Of a stretch of DNA of 64,000 bases, positions 54,468-62,770 are shown one piece after another. The position numbers and the translations under genes were made by a program. The notes under the pieces are model-generated. The model saw only the letters and a list, made by a program, of their open reading frames with translations. It ran no database searches and was not told the DNA's origin. This stretch comes from PALSA-1316 sp964499365 (GTDB taxonomy: Bacteria > Nitrospirota > Thermodesulfovibrionia > Thermodesulfovibrionales > UBA6898), in the NCBI GenBank assembly GCA_964499365.1, contig CAZCKU010000002.1:248001-312000 (forward strand). Reading direction: 5' to 3'. Numbering within the stretch: position 1 is the first letter of the stretch; each line of letters begins with the position of its first letter.

Positions 54468-55147
54468 TGGAAGACCTGAAAACCTCCGAGACCTGGCGGG
54501 TCTTCAGAATACAGTCCGAACTGGTCGAGGGTTTTGAAACACTCAATGATCTTGGGCCTGCAGTTTCGATCTTCGGCAGCGCGCGGCTGACCCCGGACAA
54601 TAAATATTACCAGGAGGCTGAACAGGTGGCGCGTCTTCTCGCGGATGACGGCTTTGCGGTCATCACCGGCGGGGGGCCGGGAATCATGGAGGGCGCAAAT
54701 AGGGGGGCGAAGCTCGGAAAGGCGCATTCGGTCGGCCTGAATATCGAGCTGCCGGCTGAACAGGTCCCGAACCCCTATCACGACATCAGCCTTCATTTCA
54801 GGTATTTCTTTGTACGCAAGCTGATGTTCATAAAGTATGCGATGGCCTTTATCATCTTTCCGGGCGGCTTTGGAACGATGGACGAACTGTTCGAGGCGTT
54901 GACCCTCGCCCAGACCAGGAGGATTCAGTCGTTCCCGATTATCCTGTACGGGTCTGACTACTGGAGAGGTCTTGTCGACTGGATGAAGAAATCACTGGTC
55001 CCGCTCGAGACGATCGAAAACGGCGATTTCTCGCTCTTCTCGATGGTCGATACGCCTGCAGAGGTGCTTTTTCTGATCAACGAGCATGACCGTGTCTTCG
55101 GCAGCATCATGCCGCAGCGCAGGAGACGCAGCACGGATCAGCAGTAA
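54467..55147 (+). CDS. LOG-family protein (nucleotide 5'-monophosphate phosphoribohydrolase type)
   Basis: The 226-residue Rossmann-type protein has GGGPGIMEGANRGA and PGGFGTMDELFE, the two motifs of LOG/TIGR00730 proteins, which cleave the base from nucleoside monophosphates. The start ATG overlaps the previous stop (TGATG). The cellular role in bacteria is unsettled; the operon context with acyl-CoA enzymes is conserved-looking but unexplained. Confidence 0.9.
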   Translation: MEDLKTSETWRVFRIQSELVEGFETLNDLGPAVSIFGSARLTPDNKYYQEAEQVARLLADDGFAVITGGGPGIMEGANRGAKLGKAHSVGLNIELPAEQVPNPYHDISLHFRYFFVRKLMFIKYAMAFIIFPGGFGTMDELFEALTLAQTRRIQSFPIILYGSDYWRGLVDWMKKSLVPLETIENGDFSLFSMVDTPAEVLFLINEHDRVFGSIMPQRRRRSTDQQ

Positions 55148-55196
55148 TCCCGGCCCCGGCACCTGACGCCGGAAAGCCCGGGCAGACCGGCTCGTT

Positions 55197-57020
55197 TCAG
55201 AGCTTCCCGAGTTTTTTTGCCAGAGCGGTCGTCTCCTCCAGAAGTGCCTCCACCTCGTCGAGCCCGCTGCCCCAAAACGTGCTGTCCGCGATATTGATGC
55301 CGAGTTTCCCAAAGATGTTTCTCGGCGAATCCGAGAGCCCGGCAGAGAGAAAGCCCTTGACCTTACCGATATAGGCCCTGTCCTGCTTGACCGAACGCTG
55401 CAGCGACTTGGAGATCAGCAGTCCGCCTGCATAGGAGTATACATAGAAATAATACCGGATGTGACTCCAGTAGACCCACCAGTAACGGGACCCCTTCGAC
55501 TGCTCCACCGCATCTCCCATGTAGGCTGCCATGTGCTTCTGAAAAAGCTCCCCGATCTCGTCTTTTGAAAGATACCCCTTCTGCCGGAATAGCTGATGCA
55601 GCTCCTGCTCGAACCGATAGCAGGCGACCTGCCTGAATATGGTCGAGACGTCGTCGTTCAGCTTCATCATCATAATCGGCAGACGCACCCGTTCATCCGA
55701 ATTCTTCAGAATCTCCTGCAGGACAAAGTCCTCCATGAAGGTGCTGGCCACCTCGGCTGTCGACGTCGGGGTGCCGAAGTAGAGCGCATGCTGACGGGAC
55801 CTGACCAGCTCGTTGTTGATGCCGTGCCCCACCTCATGGGCAATCGTCAGGACATCGCGCAGGGTGTCTGTGTGGTTAAGCAGGATATAGGTCGGCTGCG
55901 ATGACAGGTGATGGGCGCAGAAGGCACCGCCGCCCTTCCCCTTTCGAGGAGAAACGTCGATCTGGCCGCTGTCGACAAACTGCCGAAAGATCGCGGCAAA
56001 CTCACTGTCGAGGTCAGACATGACCTTTCCCGTAAGCGCCACGGCCTTGCGATAGGGATAGTGTTCATTGATATCACCGTACTCCAGATTCCGTTCGTGG
56101 TATGCCAGCCGTCTGACGTTCAACAGCCGCGCCTTCAGACGGTAAAACCGGGCAGAGATGTCGAATCGCCCTGAGACGGTCTTGACGAGGGCATCGACAA
56201 CCTCGGTCTCGATATCGTCACTGATGTGCCGGGACAGGTCCGGACGGCTGAAGCCCCGCAGTTCATCGTCAACCTTCTTGTGGGCCAGCACGGCGTTCAT
56301 TTCCGCCTCGGCCACGTCGGCGTGCTGCGCCATGATGCTGTCAAACGCAGCGGCAGCCGTATCCCTGATCTTCTTGTTCCGGTTAATCGAGAGGGTCGAG
56401 ATTTCGGCCAGGGTCCGCACCCCCTTTCTGTTCTTTTCAAGGAGGACCTGCCGCTCCTCCTTTGCCAGGAACCCCGCTGTCATCCGCGTCCACTGTGCAT
56501 AGGAGGTCGCAGACTTGAGGTTCAGGATCTTTTCCTCAGGCTCGCTCAGCAGATGCGCGGCCTCGGCAAATATTCTTTCCAGAAAATGCCGGTACCTGTG
56601 CAGCCCCGGATAGGAGAGGAACCGCTTCTGCCGTGCCTTCGGAATCTTGGCGATCCTGAGGTAGAAAAACTGGCTGTCATTTTCTATCCTGCGGCTGAAA
56701 TCCTCTAGGCGGTTAAACCGCGCCCTGAGCCCGGTATCGTTCATGTCCTGCTGTGTCCTGAGCCAGAAGTAGTAACCAGCATCACCGTCCGTGCCCCATC
56801 CATGCTTCCAGCGCTCATAGGCATCGAGGGCTTCCTTCATCACTGCAGGATCATGCAGGTAATCAGTCCGGTCCTTCCATGCGTTTATGAAGGCGTAACT
56901 CTTCTTTTCGACCTGCTTCAGGTTCTTCTCGATGCCGGGATCATCATCGGACCTGAACAGGGGTGAAAGATCCCAGACCAATCCCTTCTCTGCCGTATAT
57001 TCTCTTTTCTTCTTCGTCAT
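55197..57020 (-). CDS. pepF: Oligoendopeptidase F (M3 metallopeptidase)
   Basis: This cytoplasmic zinc peptidase cleaves short peptides. It has 607 residues from ATG 57020, which follows GGAG by 5 bp. The zinc motif HEVGHGINNEL with the downstream glutamate in TSTAEVASTFMED is typical of M3B. N-terminal helical lobes (YFWLRTQQDMND) match PepF. It stands alone between convergent and same-strand genes. Confidence 0.93.
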   Translation of the reverse strand: MTKKKREYTAEKGLVWDLSPLFRSDDDPGIEKNLKQVEKKSYAFINAWKDRTDYLHDPAVMKEALDAYERWKHGWGTDGDAGYYFWLRTQQDMNDTGLRARFNRLEDFSRRIENDSQFFYLRIAKIPKARQKRFLSYPGLHRYRHFLERIFAEAAHLLSEPEEKILNLKSATSYAQWTRMTAGFLAKEERQVLLEKNRKGVRTLAEISTLSINRNKKIRDTAAAAFDSIMAQHADVAEAEMNAVLAHKKVDDELRGFSRPDLSRHISDDIETEVVDALVKTVSGRFDISARFYRLKARLLNVRRLAYHERNLEYGDINEHYPYRKAVALTGKVMSDLDSEFAAIFRQFVDSGQIDVSPRKGKGGGAFCAHHLSSQPTYILLNHTDTLRDVLTIAHEVGHGINNELVRSRQHALYFGTPTSTAEVASTFMEDFVLQEILKNSDERVRLPIMMMKLNDDVSTIFRQVACYRFEQELHQLFRQKGYLSKDEIGELFQKHMAAYMGDAVEQSKGSRYWWVYWSHIRYYFYVYSYAGGLLISKSLQRSVKQDRAYIGKVKGFLSAGLSDSPRNIFGKLGINIADSTFWGSGLDEVEALLEETTALAKKLGKL

Positions 57021-57062
57021 GTCGTCTCCAGTTTCCATCGTGATTTCCGGCAGCCGGAGGGG

Positions 57063-58226
57063 CTATTGCTGAAGTTTCCCGGCCTTCTTTGACCCCTCGT
57101 AGAGTTCATATTCAAGCAGCCGGCACTCTATATCAGCATTAAAAAAGGGTATTCTCCTTTTGGGCCTGAGGCCTACCTTCTTGGCAAGCGCCATATTGCC
57201 GGTAAAGATATATCCGGTATACCCCTTGCACCGCTGCTTGAAAAAATCGCCGATCGCCGCATAGGTCTGTTCCAGGGCTTCTTCACTGCCCAGCCTCTCG
57301 CCATACTCGGGATTCAGCAGCACGATACCGCCATGCCCCGGCAGGTCGGTCTCCGCAAAATCGCAGACATCGAAGAGGATGGCATCGCCAACACCGGCAG
57401 CACGGGCGTTCTTTCCGGCGGCGTCAACGGTATCGGGATCAATGTCGCTTGCGAGAATGCTGACGGCCGGCTTCGCACATACCATTTTTTCGGCGTCCAG
57501 GAGCAGGGCCTCCCAGACACCGGCACGGTAGCCCCGATAATGCATAAAGGCGAAGTTCTTTCGCAGCAGACCCGGGGCCTTTCGCAGGGCGATGAGCGCG
57601 GCCTCGATGGCCAGGGTACCGCTGCCGCACATCGGATTGATAAAATCACTGCCACCCGTCCATCCCGCAGCCATGATCACCGCTGCAGCGAGGGTCTCCT
57701 GCATCGGGGCCTTCATCGGGATCTTCCGGTACCCCCTTTTCGACAACGGTTCACCCGAGGTGTCGAGATAGACAGCGCAGGTCCGGTCTTTCCAGTAGAG
57801 GTAGACCACGCAGCGGCCGCGGTCAGGGCCCGAGTCAGGTCTTCTGCCGCAGACATGCAGTATCCGGTCCACAACAGCGTCCTTGCATTTGAGATTGGCG
57901 TACCGGGTATCCCTGATCGAGCGGTTGTCGACACTCGAGGTGACGCAGAGATAGCTGTCTTCAGGTATATATTCTTCCCATCGGATGGCAAAGAGTTCGC
58001 GGTAGAGTTCGTCGGCATTGTCTGCCTCAAACTCCTTCAGCATCAGCAGCACCCGATGTCCGGTCCTCAGGAAGAGATTCAGACGCATCGCCTCGTCCAT
58101 GCCCCCGCGGGTCATCACGCTGGCTATTGTTTCTGCTGCGACCGGGAACCCCAGGTCCTGCACTTCCTGCCGCAGGTAGGGCGTGATGCCCTTGGCGCAC
58201 GTTATCACGATCGGATGGCTCTGCAT
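57063..58226 (-). CDS. RlmL-like 23S rRNA m2G methyltransferase
   Basis: The 387-residue protein has an N-terminal THUMP-like region and a class I methylase domain. The SAM motif is INPMCGSGTLAIEAALIAL and the catalytic motif is LLNPEYGERLG, where the family usually has NPPYGERL. It corresponds to the RlmL N-terminal enzyme without the RlmK fusion. The Pro-to-Glu change in the catalytic motif is notable. It is 42 bp from pepF on the same strand. Confidence 0.87.
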   Translation of the reverse strand: MQSHPIVITCAKGITPYLRQEVQDLGFPVAAETIASVMTRGGMDEAMRLNLFLRTGHRVLLMLKEFEADNADELYRELFAIRWEEYIPEDSYLCVTSSVDNRSIRDTRYANLKCKDAVVDRILHVCGRRPDSGPDRGRCVVYLYWKDRTCAVYLDTSGEPLSKRGYRKIPMKAPMQETLAAAVIMAAGWTGGSDFINPMCGSGTLAIEAALIALRKAPGLLRKNFAFMHYRGYRAGVWEALLLDAEKMVCAKPAVSILASDIDPDTVDAAGKNARAAGVGDAILFDVCDFAETDLPGHGGIVLLNPEYGERLGSEEALEQTYAAIGDFFKQRCKGYTGYIFTGNMALAKKVGLRPKRRIPFFNADIECRLLEYELYEGSKKAGKLQQ

Positions 58227-58280
58227 GGGATATTATAGACAAACAGGGTGAAACAATAGTACAAATCAGAGCCCTTGCTT

Positions 58281-58286
58281 TATAAT
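58281..58286 (+). promoter_or_regulatory. Candidate -10 box for the OB-fold protein gene
   Basis: A perfect TATAAT lies 52 bp before ATG 58339. The hexamer 17 bp upstream matches the -35 consensus only in its last three bases, so activity is uncertain. Confidence 0.4.
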
Positions 58287-58338
58287 AAGGAAGGAGTGCC
58301 GGTCATTCCACAGTAAATCTATTGACAGGAGTCATTGC

Positions 58339-59094
58339 ATGAAGAAACGTACTATGAAGCTGTTGGTCACGGGAGCTGTCGTCGCCCTCTGCCTGGTCTC
58401 TGCCCAGGCCGGTCTTGCCGCAAAAAAAGAGGCGGCAAAAAAAGAGACAAAGACGCAGGAGCAGCCTGATGCATCCGGACTGAGCGGAAAGGTTGTTCAG
58501 ACCATGAACAGCGGCGGCTATACCTATGTCGAGATCGAAAACAAGGGCAAAAAGCTCTGGGTTGCCATCGGAGAGACGAAGATAAAGAAGGGCGATATGG
58601 TAACCTTCAAGCCTGGGGCGGTTATGGAAAACTTCGAGAGCAAGACGCTCAAGCGCAAATTTGACAGGATCATCTTCAGCGAAGGGCTGGCTACGCCAGG
58701 GGCTGCAGCGGCCGAACCGAAGCCAACCGGAAGCAAGGACAAGGCCGTGGCCACGAAAGAAAACGTGAAGGTCGAAAAAGCCGCCGGGGCCAATGCCTAT
58801 ACCGTGGAAGATCTTTATAAAAAGAGGGCCGCGCTGAATAACAAGCCCGTTACGGTGAAGGGAAAAGTCGTCAAGGTCTCCATGGGGATCATGCAGCGGA
58901 ACTGGATACACATACAGGACGGCACCGGCAACGCATCCAAGGGAACCCATAATCTGGTCGTCACCTCAACAGCACAAAACGTCCCGGCCAAAGGCGATGT
59001 CGTCACCGCCAGCGGCACCTTCATTAAAGACAAGGATTTTGGCTCCGGCTACAAGTATGAGGCAATTATTGAAAACGCCACGTTCGCAAAATAA
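58339..59094 (+). CDS. Exported NrfJ-like/OB-fold protein, two tandem domains
   Basis: The 251-residue protein starts after AGGAG with a signal peptide (LLVTGAVVALCLVSAQAGLA). Two related beta domains follow: residues about 50-115 (GKVVQTMNSGGYTYVEIENKGKKLW) match the NrfJ-like pattern GKV-x-T-x-NSGGYTY, and about 155-250 (NKPVTVKGKVVKVSMGIMQRNWIHIQDGTG) is an OB-fold nucleic-acid-binding-like domain. A lysine/alanine-rich linker joins them. It is periplasmic; function unknown. A strong terminator follows. Confidence 0.82.
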   Translation: MKKRTMKLLVTGAVVALCLVSAQAGLAAKKEAAKKETKTQEQPDASGLSGKVVQTMNSGGYTYVEIENKGKKLWVAIGETKIKKGDMVTFKPGAVMENFESKTLKRKFDRIIFSEGLATPGAAAAEPKPTGSKDKAVATKENVKVEKAAGANAYTVEDLYKKRAALNNKPVTVKGKVVKVSMGIMQRNWIHIQDGTGNASKGTHNLVVTSTAQNVPAKGDVVTASGTFIKDKDFGSGYKYEAIIENATFAK

Positions 59095-59116
59095 GCTGCA
59101 GGCAGTTTAGCATTCC

Positions 59117-59159
59117 CTCAAAGAGAAAGGCCGGCTTTCAGCCGGCCTTTCTCTTTGAG
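59117..59159. terminator. Bidirectional rho-independent terminator
   Basis: A perfect 19-bp stem with a 5-base loop (tttca) lies between convergent genes. The CTTT-rich flank on either strand fits termination in both directions. Confidence 0.88.
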
Positions 59160-59211
59160 CACACAGGGAACCGGACCCCGTGCACTTCACGGTTCTCCCT
59201 GCAGGTTTCGT

Positions 59212-60585
59212 CTAATTCTTAAAACTCTGGACCGGCGCAGGGATTCTTCCGCCGAGGGCGATGAACCCGTCGGAGCCGCCTTCATTCGGGGCATGCATGA
59301 TGGCAGCTTCACCCAGCAGACCGCCGAAGGACGCCCTCTCGCCTGCTTTTTTCCCCGGAACGGGAATGAGCCGTGCCGCTGTTGCCTTGCTGTTGATCAC
59401 ACCGATGGCCATTTCATCGGCGATGATGCCGGCGAGAGTCGCGGCACTCGTGTCTCCCGGCAGGGCGACCATGTCGAGACCCACGGAACAGACGCTGGTC
59501 ATCGCCTCAAGCTTTTCTATACTAAGATGTCCCTTCCTTGCCGCCTCCGCTATGTTCAGGTCCTCGCTCACCGGGATGAAGGCCCCGCTCAGCCCACCCA
59601 CATGCGAGCTGGCGAAGATGCCGCCTTTCTTGACCGCATCGTTCAGCATTGCCAGGATTGCCGTGGAGCCGGGGTTGCCGATGCTCTTGAGGCCGAGGCT
59701 CTGGAATATCTCGCCGACGCTGTCGCCCACGTTCGGCGTAGGGGCGAGTGAAAGATCAGCTACACCGAACGGGATGTCAAGTTTTTTTGCCACCTGCCTG
59801 CCGATGAGTTCACCAACGCGGGTCACCTTGAAGGCCGTGCGTTTTATAACCTCCGAGAGCTGTCCCAGATCAAGGCCGGGGTTTGCGGCGCGGGCACGGT
59901 CAATCGCCTTTTTCACCACTCCCGGCCCGCTTACGCCGACATTGATCACGGCATCCGGTTCACCCACGCCGAGATAGGCACCGGCCATAAACGGCACATC
60001 CTGCGGTATGTTGGCAAAGACAACGAGCTTTGCGCAGCCGAGGCCGTCCCTGTCTGCGGTAAGCTCTGCTGCCTGCCTGATCGTCCTGCCCATGAGCGCC
60101 ACGGCATCCATGTTGATGCCTGCGCGCGTTGTCGCCACGTTGATAGACGCGCAGACGCGGCCAGTCTTTGCTAGCGCCTCGGGAAGCGCCTCGATAAGCG
60201 CGCGGTCGCCGCTGGTGAAGCCCTTTTCGACCAGGGCGCCGAAGCCGCCGATAAAGTCGATCCTGAGCTGAGCGGCGATGTCATCGAGCGCCACGGCTAT
60301 CGCGACCATCTCTTCAGGCGATGCAGCGCAGGCGGCAACAGCGATGGGGCTGATGGAGATCCTCTTGTTTACGACCGGGATACCGTACCTGAGCCCTACC
60401 TCGTCGCAGACATCCACAAAATTTGCCGCGAGGCGGCTGATCTTGGCGCGGACACGGTCGATGAAACGGCCGGCGTCGTCACTGGCGCAGTCGAAAAGGC
60501 TGACGCCGAGCGTCACGGTGCGGACGTCCAGATTCTCGTTCCTGAGCATGTCGAGGGTTGCGATGATTTCACGTTCTGTCAGCAT
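59212..60585 (-). CDS. UPF0210 (PFL-family, DUF711) protein
   Basis: The 457-residue protein has characteristic segments for the family: LTEREIIATLDMLRNENLDVRTVTLG, PFMAGAYLGVGEPDAVINVGVSGPG, and SSHVGGLSGAFIPVSEDLNIAEAA. It is soluble, and its biochemical role is not established. It sits 2 bp after the ACT-domain gene, the usual pairing for this family. This suggests an amino-acid-responsive complex. Confidence 0.92.
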   Translation of the reverse strand: MLTEREIIATLDMLRNENLDVRTVTLGVSLFDCASDDAGRFIDRVRAKISRLAANFVDVCDEVGLRYGIPVVNKRISISPIAVAACAASPEEMVAIAVALDDIAAQLRIDFIGGFGALVEKGFTSGDRALIEALPEALAKTGRVCASINVATTRAGINMDAVALMGRTIRQAAELTADRDGLGCAKLVVFANIPQDVPFMAGAYLGVGEPDAVINVGVSGPGVVKKAIDRARAANPGLDLGQLSEVIKRTAFKVTRVGELIGRQVAKKLDIPFGVADLSLAPTPNVGDSVGEIFQSLGLKSIGNPGSTAILAMLNDAVKKGGIFASSHVGGLSGAFIPVSEDLNIAEAARKGHLSIEKLEAMTSVCSVGLDMVALPGDTSAATLAGIIADEMAIGVINSKATAARLIPVPGKKAGERASFGGLLGEAAIMHAPNEGGSDGFIALGGRIPAPVQSFKN

Positions 60586-60587
60586 GG

Positions 60588-61139
60588 TTACACCCGGTTG
60601 AGTTCTTCAAAGATTTCCCTGTGCTGGAGGCTGATGTCCAGCCCCAGTTCCTCTGCCCTGCCGCAGAGTGCGGCCCTGAACGCAGAGAGATCCACTGCCG
60701 AAGGGATGTCGGCTTCGAATATCATGACGTAGTCGTGGTGACTCTCTTCTCCCCTGGAGACCGCCTTGAGGCTGGTGATGTTGGCACCATAGCGGGCCAG
60801 GATCTCTGTTACCCCTGCCATGAGCCCCGGCCTGTCAGACCCCACGGTGGTGATCACAAAAGGCTCGCCTGTCCGGACACCGCCCGCAGGCTCTTCCTCC
60901 AGCGGCCTGAGGTGCACGAACAGTCCGAGAGAGCCGATCCGGCTGCTCAGCGCCGACAGCACCGCCTCCTCATTCCCGTCGTCGGCCATGGATGCGATGA
61001 AGATGCCGACGAACTGTCTCTGGAGAATCGTCTGGCTCACATCTTCCAGGTTACAGCGCTGTTCGAAGAGTGTTTCCGAGACCGCCGCAATAATGCCCGT
61101 TCTGTCCGGTCCCAGGACAAAGACTACAATCTTTTTCAC
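60588..61139 (-). CDS. ACT-domain protein (UPF0237/GcvR-like)
   Basis: The 183-residue protein starts at GTG 61139 after CAGGAGG. Two ACT domains are visible: IVVFVLGPDRTGIIAAVSETLF at the start and FVITTVGSDRPGLMAGVTEILARYGANI near 95. ACT domains bind amino acids, and this one most likely regulates its operon partner UPF0210. Confidence 0.88.
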   Translation of the reverse strand: MKKIVVFVLGPDRTGIIAAVSETLFEQRCNLEDVSQTILQRQFVGIFIASMADDGNEEAVLSALSSRIGSLGLFVHLRPLEEEPAGGVRTGEPFVITTVGSDRPGLMAGVTEILARYGANITSLKAVSRGEESHHDYVMIFEADIPSAVDLSAFRAALCGRAEELGLDISLQHREIFEELNRV

Positions 61140-61187
61140 TTTTTGCCTCCTGTATTAACGAGTTCATAAGTAGTAGGGAAGTTTTAT

Positions 61188-61285
61188 AAAATCCCTCCTA
61201 CCCTCCCTTTGCCAAAGTGAGGGATAACTCCCCTCTTTAGCAAAGAGGCCTGCCTGACCGGTAGGCAGGGGGTTGGGGAGATTTT
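61188..61285. repeat. Intergenic dispersed-type repeat with nested hairpins
   Basis: About 98 bp in the 221-bp gap 61140-61360. It is bounded by AAAATC and GATTTT and contains three short hairpins: CCTC/GAGG around CTTTGCCAAAG-like bases, CCTCTTTAGCAAAGAGG, and CCTGCC/GGCAGG around TGACCGGTA. This layout is typical of small non-coding elements present in many copies in some genomes. Copy number cannot be seen here. Confidence 0.55.
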
Positions 61286-61360
61286 CCGGAGAATCACAAT
61301 TACGTATGACCTCATTAATATATTAGAAAACCCGTGTATGGGAAAATACTCATCGCCATA

Positions 61361-61885
61361 TCAGCCCGGCCCTGCTGTTCTTTTCGATAAGTCGGCGATG
61401 ATCTGCATGCAGACCTCCTCCTGCGTTAGTCCTTCGCAGGCAATGGTGATATCGGCGTACTTCCGGTAAAGGACCAGACGCTCCTCAAACAGTTCCTCCA
61501 GGCTCTGCTCCGCACGTTTTGCTATCCCCCGGCTATGGATGTCATGGATTCGCGACAACACGACAGACAAGCCCAGATCGAGAAAGACAACGGTCCCGCT
61601 CGACCGCAGGTGGTCCATCGCTGCGGCGCTGTATACCGCGCTCCCGCCGGTAGCAATGACATGCTTCCGTCCAGCCAGGGTTAGGATTACCTCCTCCTCA
61701 ATCCTCCGCAGGGCCAGGGGGCCATCCGTATCGACGATCTCCTGCAGGGACCGGCCTGTTGACATCTGGATAAGGATATCCGTATCAATGAAATCGCGTG
61801 AGGTCATTTTGGCCAAAATAATGCCAACGGTGCTCTTTCCAGCACCCGGCATACCGATTAATATAATATTACGGTCGTTGTCCAT
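61361..61885 (-). CDS. aroK: Shikimate kinase-like protein
   Basis: The 174-residue protein is a P-loop kinase that phosphorylates shikimate at the 3-hydroxyl in chorismate synthesis. The motifs are GMPGAGKSTVG (Walker A), FIDTDILI (shikimate-binding Asp), ALRRIEEEV, ATGGS and a SRGIAKRAEQSLEELFEERLVLY lid. The substrate-contacting arginine in RR-x-E is present. Length is standard. No other aroma-pathway gene is adjacent. Confidence 0.85.
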   Translation of the reverse strand: MDNDRNIILIGMPGAGKSTVGIILAKMTSRDFIDTDILIQMSTGRSLQEIVDTDGPLALRRIEEEVILTLAGRKHVIATGGSAVYSAAAMDHLRSSGTVVFLDLGLSVVLSRIHDIHSRGIAKRAEQSLEELFEERLVLYRKYADITIACEGLTQEEVCMQIIADLSKRTAGPG

Positions 61886-61911
61886 CTCAGGGTAATTTAC
61901 AATGCAGAAAC

Positions 61912-61941
61912 AAAAAAAGGGCCGGTCATGGCCCTTTTTTT
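61912..61941 (-). terminator. Rho-independent terminator of the FKBP gene
   Basis: GGGCC/GGCCC stem with loop ggtcat, extended by seven A/T pairs on each side. It is symmetric, so it could work on either strand, but only the FKBP gene ends here. Confidence 0.85.
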
Positions 61942-61970
61942 GAAGGTTCCAATCTATCAGCTGCCGGCAG

Positions 61971-62684
61971 CTATTTCTTCTGGTCCTTAACGGACTCCTT
62001 CACGGCAACAAGTTCTACCTCAAAGAGCAGGACGGCATTCGGCCCTATGCTCCCGCCGGCGCCCCTCTCCCCGTAGGCCAGTGCCGACGGAAGAGCCAGC
62101 TGCCATTTTGCACCTTCCTGCATCAGCTGCAGCGCCTCTGTCCAGCCCGGAATTACGCCGCTGACCGGAAAGGTCGCCGACTGTCCGCGTTTATAGGAGC
62201 TGTCGAATTCCGTACCATCAATCAGCGTGCCGCGATAATTCACCACAACCGTATCAGCCGGCTTCGGCGACTTTCCGTTACCTTCGGCTATGACCTTATA
62301 CTGCAGTCCGCTCGGAAGGGTCTTCACCCCCTCCTTCTTGCTGTTCTCGGCCAGAAATGCCTCGCCTTCCTTCTTGTTCTTTTCTCCCAACACCCTGGCT
62401 GCCTCCGCTTGCTTTGCCATAAATTCCTGCTTGTAGGCATTCATTATGTCTGTGGTTTCTTTTTCGCTCAGGAGCGATTTACTTCCGCCCAGTGCATCCC
62501 TGATCCCCTTCATCAGGACGTCAGGCTCAATATCAATTCCCTGTTTCTTGAAATTGTTGCCGATATCCGTACCGATTATATAACTGACCTTATCTTTTTG
62601 CGTCTTCAATGCGAACGAATCATCGGCAAACGCCGACCCCGCAAGCATCGCTAAACCCAGAACGGTACAACAGACTACCCTCAT
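61971..62684 (-). CDS. Exported FKBP-type peptidyl-prolyl isomerase
   Basis: The protein is 237 residues from ATG 62684, preceded by AAAGGAGA. It has a signal peptide (CCTVLGLAMLAGSAFA), a helical dimerisation domain about 20-120 (DKVSYIIGTDIGNNFKKQGIDIEPD), and an FKBP domain (VVVNYRGTLIDGTEFDSSYKRG, VIPGWTEALQLMQEGAKW, YGERGAGGSIGPNAVLLFEVEL). This is the FkpA/Mip layout for periplasmic protein folding. The cysteines in the signal could allow lipoprotein processing but no clear lipobox is seen. Confidence 0.93.
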   Translation of the reverse strand: MRVVCCTVLGLAMLAGSAFADDSFALKTQKDKVSYIIGTDIGNNFKKQGIDIEPDVLMKGIRDALGGSKSLLSEKETTDIMNAYKQEFMAKQAEAARVLGEKNKKEGEAFLAENSKKEGVKTLPSGLQYKVIAEGNGKSPKPADTVVVNYRGTLIDGTEFDSSYKRGQSATFPVSGVIPGWTEALQLMQEGAKWQLALPSALAYGERGAGGSIGPNAVLLFEVELVAVKESVKDQKK

Positions 62685-62770
62685 ACTGTCTCCTTTCTCT
62701 CCTTTTGATATCACAACAGCATACTTTATATTTTAGACAGTGCCGACGAGGGAATGCAACCTCCGGAACG

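Noticed and set aside
57333..58238. 301-codon + strand frame opposite the RlmL-like gene
   Set aside because: High-GC shadow of a gene with clear motifs on the other strand.
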